Origin: Nageia nagi
Taxonomy: Eukaryota; Pinophyta
Direction: 5' to 3'
Assembly: GCA_050084985.1 (NCBI GenBank)
Contig: JBITNC010000001.1
Location: 190,960,001 to 191,024,000, forward strand
DNA length: 64,000 nt
Position 1 is the stretch's first letter, and every line of letters starts with the position of its first letter. Shown piece after piece: positions 60,593-64,000 of this stretch. Position numbers and translations under genes: made by a program. A model generated the notes under the pieces. That model was given only the letters and a program-made list of their open reading frames with translations. It was not told the origin of the DNA and searched no databases.

Positions 60593-61230
60593 TTAAACTT
60601 CACTTCCCCTTGAGGGCAACTTCACCAACCTGAGAGAATCCCTAAGCTTGCTGAACTGAGCTTTAGGAAGGGGCTTGGTGAATAGATCAGCAGAGTTTTC
60701 AATAGATGGACAATACTCCAAGTGTATGATGTCATCTAGAACCTTCTCCCTGATAAAATGGGCTTGGATTTCCACATGTTTGGTTCTCTGATGGAACACA
60801 GGATTCTTAGCCAAAGAGATAGCTGATTGATTATCTAAAGAAATAAGAGATGGGCCATTTTGCTTATACCCAATTTCATTCAAAAGATGCCTTAGCCAAA
60901 TAGCTTCTTGGGCAGCAACAGACATGGCTCGATATTCGACTTCGGTGGTAGAAAGAGTCACAGTAGGTTGCTTCTTAGAAGCCCAAGAGATAGCACCTAA
61001 ACCAATGCTGAACACATATGCAGAGGTTGATTTTCTGTCATCTCTATCTCCCCCATAATCAGAATCTAAGAACCCTGAGAGAATAATTGAGGGCACTTTG
61101 GAATACTTAAGAGCAAGATCCTTTGTCCCTGCCACATACCTCAAGATTTGCTTCACAGCATTGAGGTGTTCAACATATGGTTTTTGCATGAATCATGCCA
61201 TCAGATTCATTGCAAAGGCAATATCAGGTT
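60593..61230 (-). pseudogene. Copia RNase H domain
   Basis: 61189-60593 is open for 198 codons to a TGA close to the tandem repeat. It reads FLDSDYGGDRDDRKSTSAYV, ISWASKKQPTVTLSTTEVEY, RAMSVAAQEAIWLRHLLNEI, SLISLDNQSAISLAKNPVFH, QRTKHVEIQAHFIREKV and HLEYCPSIENSADLFTKPLP. The Asp, Glu and Asp residues of the RNase H site are in place (LDSD, TEVEY, LDNQSA). This is a nearly complete, probably once active domain. It would degrade the RNA strand during reverse transcription. A stop in place of Arg lies just before it (MA-stop-FMQKP). Confidence 0.93.
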
Positions 61231-62054
61231 GAGAGATAGTCAGATATAGAAGACTACCGATCAATTACCTATAAGCTATAGCATTAGCCAACTAAGAATC
61301 TGAGCTCAGTGATACAACAATTCTAGGAGAAATAGGTATTATAGCATATCTACACTCCTCCATTCCAAACTTTTGCAAGATTTCTGATATATACTTAGAT
61401 TGACTAAGATAAGTACAATCTTTGTGTTGGTATACTTGCATCCCAAGATAGTAATGCAATAGACCTAGATCAGTCATTTCAAATGTTACCTTCAGTTTGG
61501 ATATGCACTCTTGGATGATTTCAATATTTTTGCCTATTATGAGAAGATCATCCACATAAAGGAGAATTAAGACCATGTCTTTTCCTTGATTGAGTACATA
61601 GAGATCTGATTTAGAGAAGCATTTGGAAAAACCAATATCTGTAAAGAATCCTAAAATTTTCTTGTACCATGCTCTAGGTGCTTGTTTAAGTCCATACAAA
61701 GACTTCTTTAGTTTGCACACAAGATACTCTGTTCCTTCTGGAATAAATCCTTCTGGTTGATTCATGTAGATTTCTACATCTAAGTCACCATTGAGAAATG
61801 CACTCTTGACATCAAGTTGAAAAACTTTCCAACCTTGAGCTACAGAAAGAGCAAGAATTATCCTGATAGTAGGCATCTTGGCCACAGGAGCAAAGGTTTC
61901 CTCATAATCAATACCATATTTTTGAGCGAATCCTTTGGCCACTAACCTTGCTTTGTATTTTTCAACTTCTCCATCAGAATTGTACTTGACCTTGTATATC
62001 CATTTATTTCCAATCACATTTTTCTCATTGGGATAAGGAACCAAATCCCAAGTT
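61230..62054 (-). pseudogene. Copia reverse transcriptase
   Basis: 62044-61292 is open for 250 codons. It reads VIGNKWIYKVKYNSDGEVEK, YKARLVAKGFAQKYGIDYEE, TFAPVAKMPTIRIILALSVA, FQLDVKSAFLNGDLDVEIYM, NQPEGFIP, LYGLKQAPRAWYKKI and ILLYVDDLLIIGKN (the YVDD catalytic box), ending with CTYLSQSKYISEILQKFGM. Stops follow at SDS-stop-LANA and YR-stop-LIGSLLYL. Immediately upstream, one base has been gained or lost in a run of A at about 62055, separating it from the integrase linker. Confidence 0.93.
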
Positions 62055-63180
62055 TCATTTTTTTATGAATGCCTCATACTCAACTTTCATAGCTTCCATC
62101 CAACACTCTTGCTTGGAAGCTTCTTTTAGTGTTGATGGCTCATTCATATTATCAATTTTGGCAAATAAGGATTTATTCAAGGTCATACTTCTTGTAATTC
62201 TCTGAGCTGGAGAATTTTGCTCTTGTGGTGACTTCCCTATATGATCATCCAACCAGTTAGGTGTAGATGTAGAATCATCTGAATCAGACACCTCAGCATG
62301 AGAAGTCGTATCCTCAGGAAGTTCATTAAACTTGACATCCCTAGAAACAAAGACTATTTTATGGGATGAGGAGTAGAGCCTGTAACCTCTATGTTGATTA
62401 TCATACCCCACAAAGATGCATTTTTTTGATCATTTGTTTAGCTTCTTTCTTTTCTCTGAGGTAATGAAGGCAAATGCATCACAACCAAAGACCTTGAAGT
62501 GTGAGATGTTAGGTTTCTTTCCTGTCCATGCTTCATATGGAGTTTTTCCTTCAACTGCTTTAGTAGGACACCTATTTAGGGTGTGAATAGTAGTGTGAAC
62601 AGCTTCTCCCCATAAGAAACTAGGAAGGTTACCCAACATGCATCTTGCCATTTCCATAATGGTGCGATTCTTCCTTTTAGCAACTCCATTTTGCTGAGGG
62701 GTGTAAGGGATTGTGAATTACCGCTTGATCCCATGTTTAACACAATAGTCATTAAACTCATTGCTATTATACTCACCCCCATTATCAGATCTCAGCATTT
62801 TGATCTTAAAATCAGTTTGATTTTCAACAAGTGCCTTGAAGTCTTTAAATCAGTCAAAAGTTTGATCCTTGTGCTCAAGTAGATAGCCAAATGTCATCCT
62901 ACTGAAGTCATCAATGAAGGTCAGAACATAAGAAGCTCCCCCTAGAGACTTTGTCTGAAATGGACCCATGAAATCTAAATGCACAAGCTGAAGAGGATGA
63001 GTAGCCTGAGTTGCCTTATCTTTTTGAAACTTTTGCCTATTCATCTTTCCTAGAATGCACCTTTCACAAAGACCAATTGTGGGTGAAATATTAGGTAAAC
63101 CTTCCACAAGTTCTTGATTTTTCATATCTTGAATACTCTTGTGGTTAAGGTGCCCTAATCATTGATGCCAAAGATTACCC
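62055..63180 (-). pseudogene. Copia integrase (with GAG-pre-integrase domain)
   Basis: Starts with LGHLNHKSIQDMKNQELVEG and GLCERCILGKMNRQKF, the H..H...C..C region, with a stop in HQ-stop-LGH. The core has the first Asp in HLDFMGPFQTK, FIDDFSRMTFGYLLEHKDQT, the second Asp in RSDNGGEYNSNEFND, then PYTPQQNGVAKRKNRTIMEM. The catalytic Glu of the usual AERKN is Lys here. 62657-62430 follows with LWGEAVHTTIHTLNRCPTKA and GKTPYEAWTGKKPNISHFKV. The C-terminus is YRLYSSSHKIVFVSRDVKFN, and then an acidic linker to RT. Confidence 0.92.
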
Positions 63181-63329
63181 TTTGAACAAACATTTGCAGT
63201 AAGACAAATCTTTGAAGGTACTTGATCCACAATATAAAGGTCATCCTTTACTGATCCTTTCATCAAGGTGGCAAGTCCTTTCTTGACACACCAAGAGTGT
63301 TAGGTAAACTCAAATGAGTATCCTTTCCT

Positions 63330-63640
63330 TGTAATCTAAATTATGGAGATAAGATTCATCCTTAGTTTAGGCACATAAAAGACATTATAAAGAGTCTTTC
63401 CATGAATCTTCACACTCCCTATTCCTTGAACATCAAGGAATGTATTATCACCTATCACAACTGTATCCTTCTTGTACTTGTGAAAGTTTTCAAACTTATC
63501 CTTTTCATAACACATGTGATTAGTGCATCCTAAATCAACAATCCAATCATTTGAAATAGTTTGAGTCATTGAGTAGTAGGCAACAGTAGCAGTATGCTTG
63601 TTCTTCTTATTATTGAAAATTTTCACATTTGCTTTTCCCT
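63330..63640 (-). pseudogene. Copia protease
   Basis: 63626-63336 is open. It reads NDWIVDLGCTNHMCYEKDKF, VVIGDNTFLDVQGIGSVKIH, GKTLYNVFYVPKLRMNLISI. This is the copia protease with its standard layout (W..DSG.(T/S).H...), but the Ser of the catalytic DSG is Leu (codon TTA). It would process the Gag-Pol polyprotein. The next 150 bases are the linker to integrase. Confidence 0.9.
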
Positions 63641-64000
63641 TGCCTTTTTGAGAAAATTTGTTTTTACGACAATCATACTCTTTGTGCCCAAAGATGCCAC
63701 AAAAGTTACAATTTCTATCAAACTTTTCCTATGGTGTTGGTTTGCTTGATCTAGCTTTGTCATTCCTTTGCTTGAAGTTGCCGTGATTGTTGCCCTTTTT
63801 CTCATACTTCCTAAAGGTAGATGAGGACTTGTTATCTTTGAATTTATAATGTTTGAACTTTTTCTTGAAAGGAGTTTTGGTTGCTCCTAGACGAATGCTA
63901 TTATCCTTTGGAGAAAGGTTCAACATTTTCTTGTTCAAAGTTTCCTCATGCTTCAGAAGGAGTCTAGAAAGGTTATCAAGTGAGATGACATCTTCTTCAT
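63640..64000 (-). pseudogene. Copia gag C-terminus with zinc knuckle (partial)
   Basis: The CCHC zinc knuckle CNFCGIFGHKEYDC is at about 63708-63667, followed by a basic stretch (RKNKFSQKGKGKANVKIF). Upstream, 63938-63729 gives LNKKMLNLSPKDNSIRLG and a Lys-rich region, then DDVISLDNLSRLLL at the window edge. Frame changes separate the pieces. The rest of gag lies outside the window. Confidence 0.85.

Larger units (their letters stand above)
59074..64000 (-). mobile_element. Ty1/copia element (continues beyond the window)
   Basis: On -, from the right edge: gag C-terminus, zinc knuckle, protease, integrase, RT, RNase H (order PR-INT-RT-RH, which defines copia), a 1-kb untranslated region with tandem repeats, polypurine tract and 3' LTR (59074-59595). 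It is the best preserved coding element in the window: about five stops and two frameshifts over 3.4 kb. The 5' LTR lies outside, so age and target duplication cannot be checked. Confidence 0.92.

Overview
The window reads as nuclear DNA of a land plant with a large, repeat-packed, AT-rich genome. A gymnosperm (conifer-like) source is my best guess, from the mixture of Tat-like Ty3/gypsy elements, decayed PPR genes and slow decay of old insertions; this is inference and no single sequence proves it. I find no intact host gene, tRNA, rRNA or CRISPR array. Almost everything recognisable is a mobile element or a gene fragment in decay, with stops and frameshifts. All alignments were made by eye.

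Layout. 1-980: reverse transcriptase fragment of a Ty3/gypsy element (copy A, + strand). 985-9004: an LTR element (E1) with a truncated 5' LTR, gag on +, no pol, a plant-mobile-domain gene on the opposite strand that still shows an intron, and a complete 719-bp 3' LTR. 9005-18375: a second member of copy A's family (copy B, +): gag remnant, protease, an RNase H-like domain placed before the reverse transcriptase, RT, integrase, then a long extra ORF. 19.6-22.3 kb and 26.9-29.2 kb: PPR pseudogenes that are direct duplicates of each other, either side of a CACTA (En/Spm) transposase region at 22.7-26.5 kb (- strand). 29.3-34.7 kb: mostly unrecognised, with a LINE remnant. 34.76-35.83 kb: a decayed PPR repeat array that has kept many CpGs.

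36.52-54.31 kb: a LINE (- strand) split by a complete 13,965-bp Ty3/gypsy element (element C, 38654-52618, - strand) with 1.8-kb LTRs and a 5-bp target duplication GTTAC. Element C has the same domain order as copy B and the same extra ORF. 55.6-58.8 kb: a third copy of that extra ORF (fragment D, -). 59074-64000: a Ty1/copia element (-), with LTR, polypurine tract, a 3' tandem repeat, and gag-pol running off the window edge.

The most interesting thread is the extra ORF downstream of integrase. It occurs three times in diverged copies, keeps a common core motif, and in each copy a short basic cluster resembling a nuclear localisation signal and a coiled-coil region follow. Second are the antisense, intron-bearing plant-mobile-domain gene in E1 and the protease - RNase H - RT order in copies B and C.
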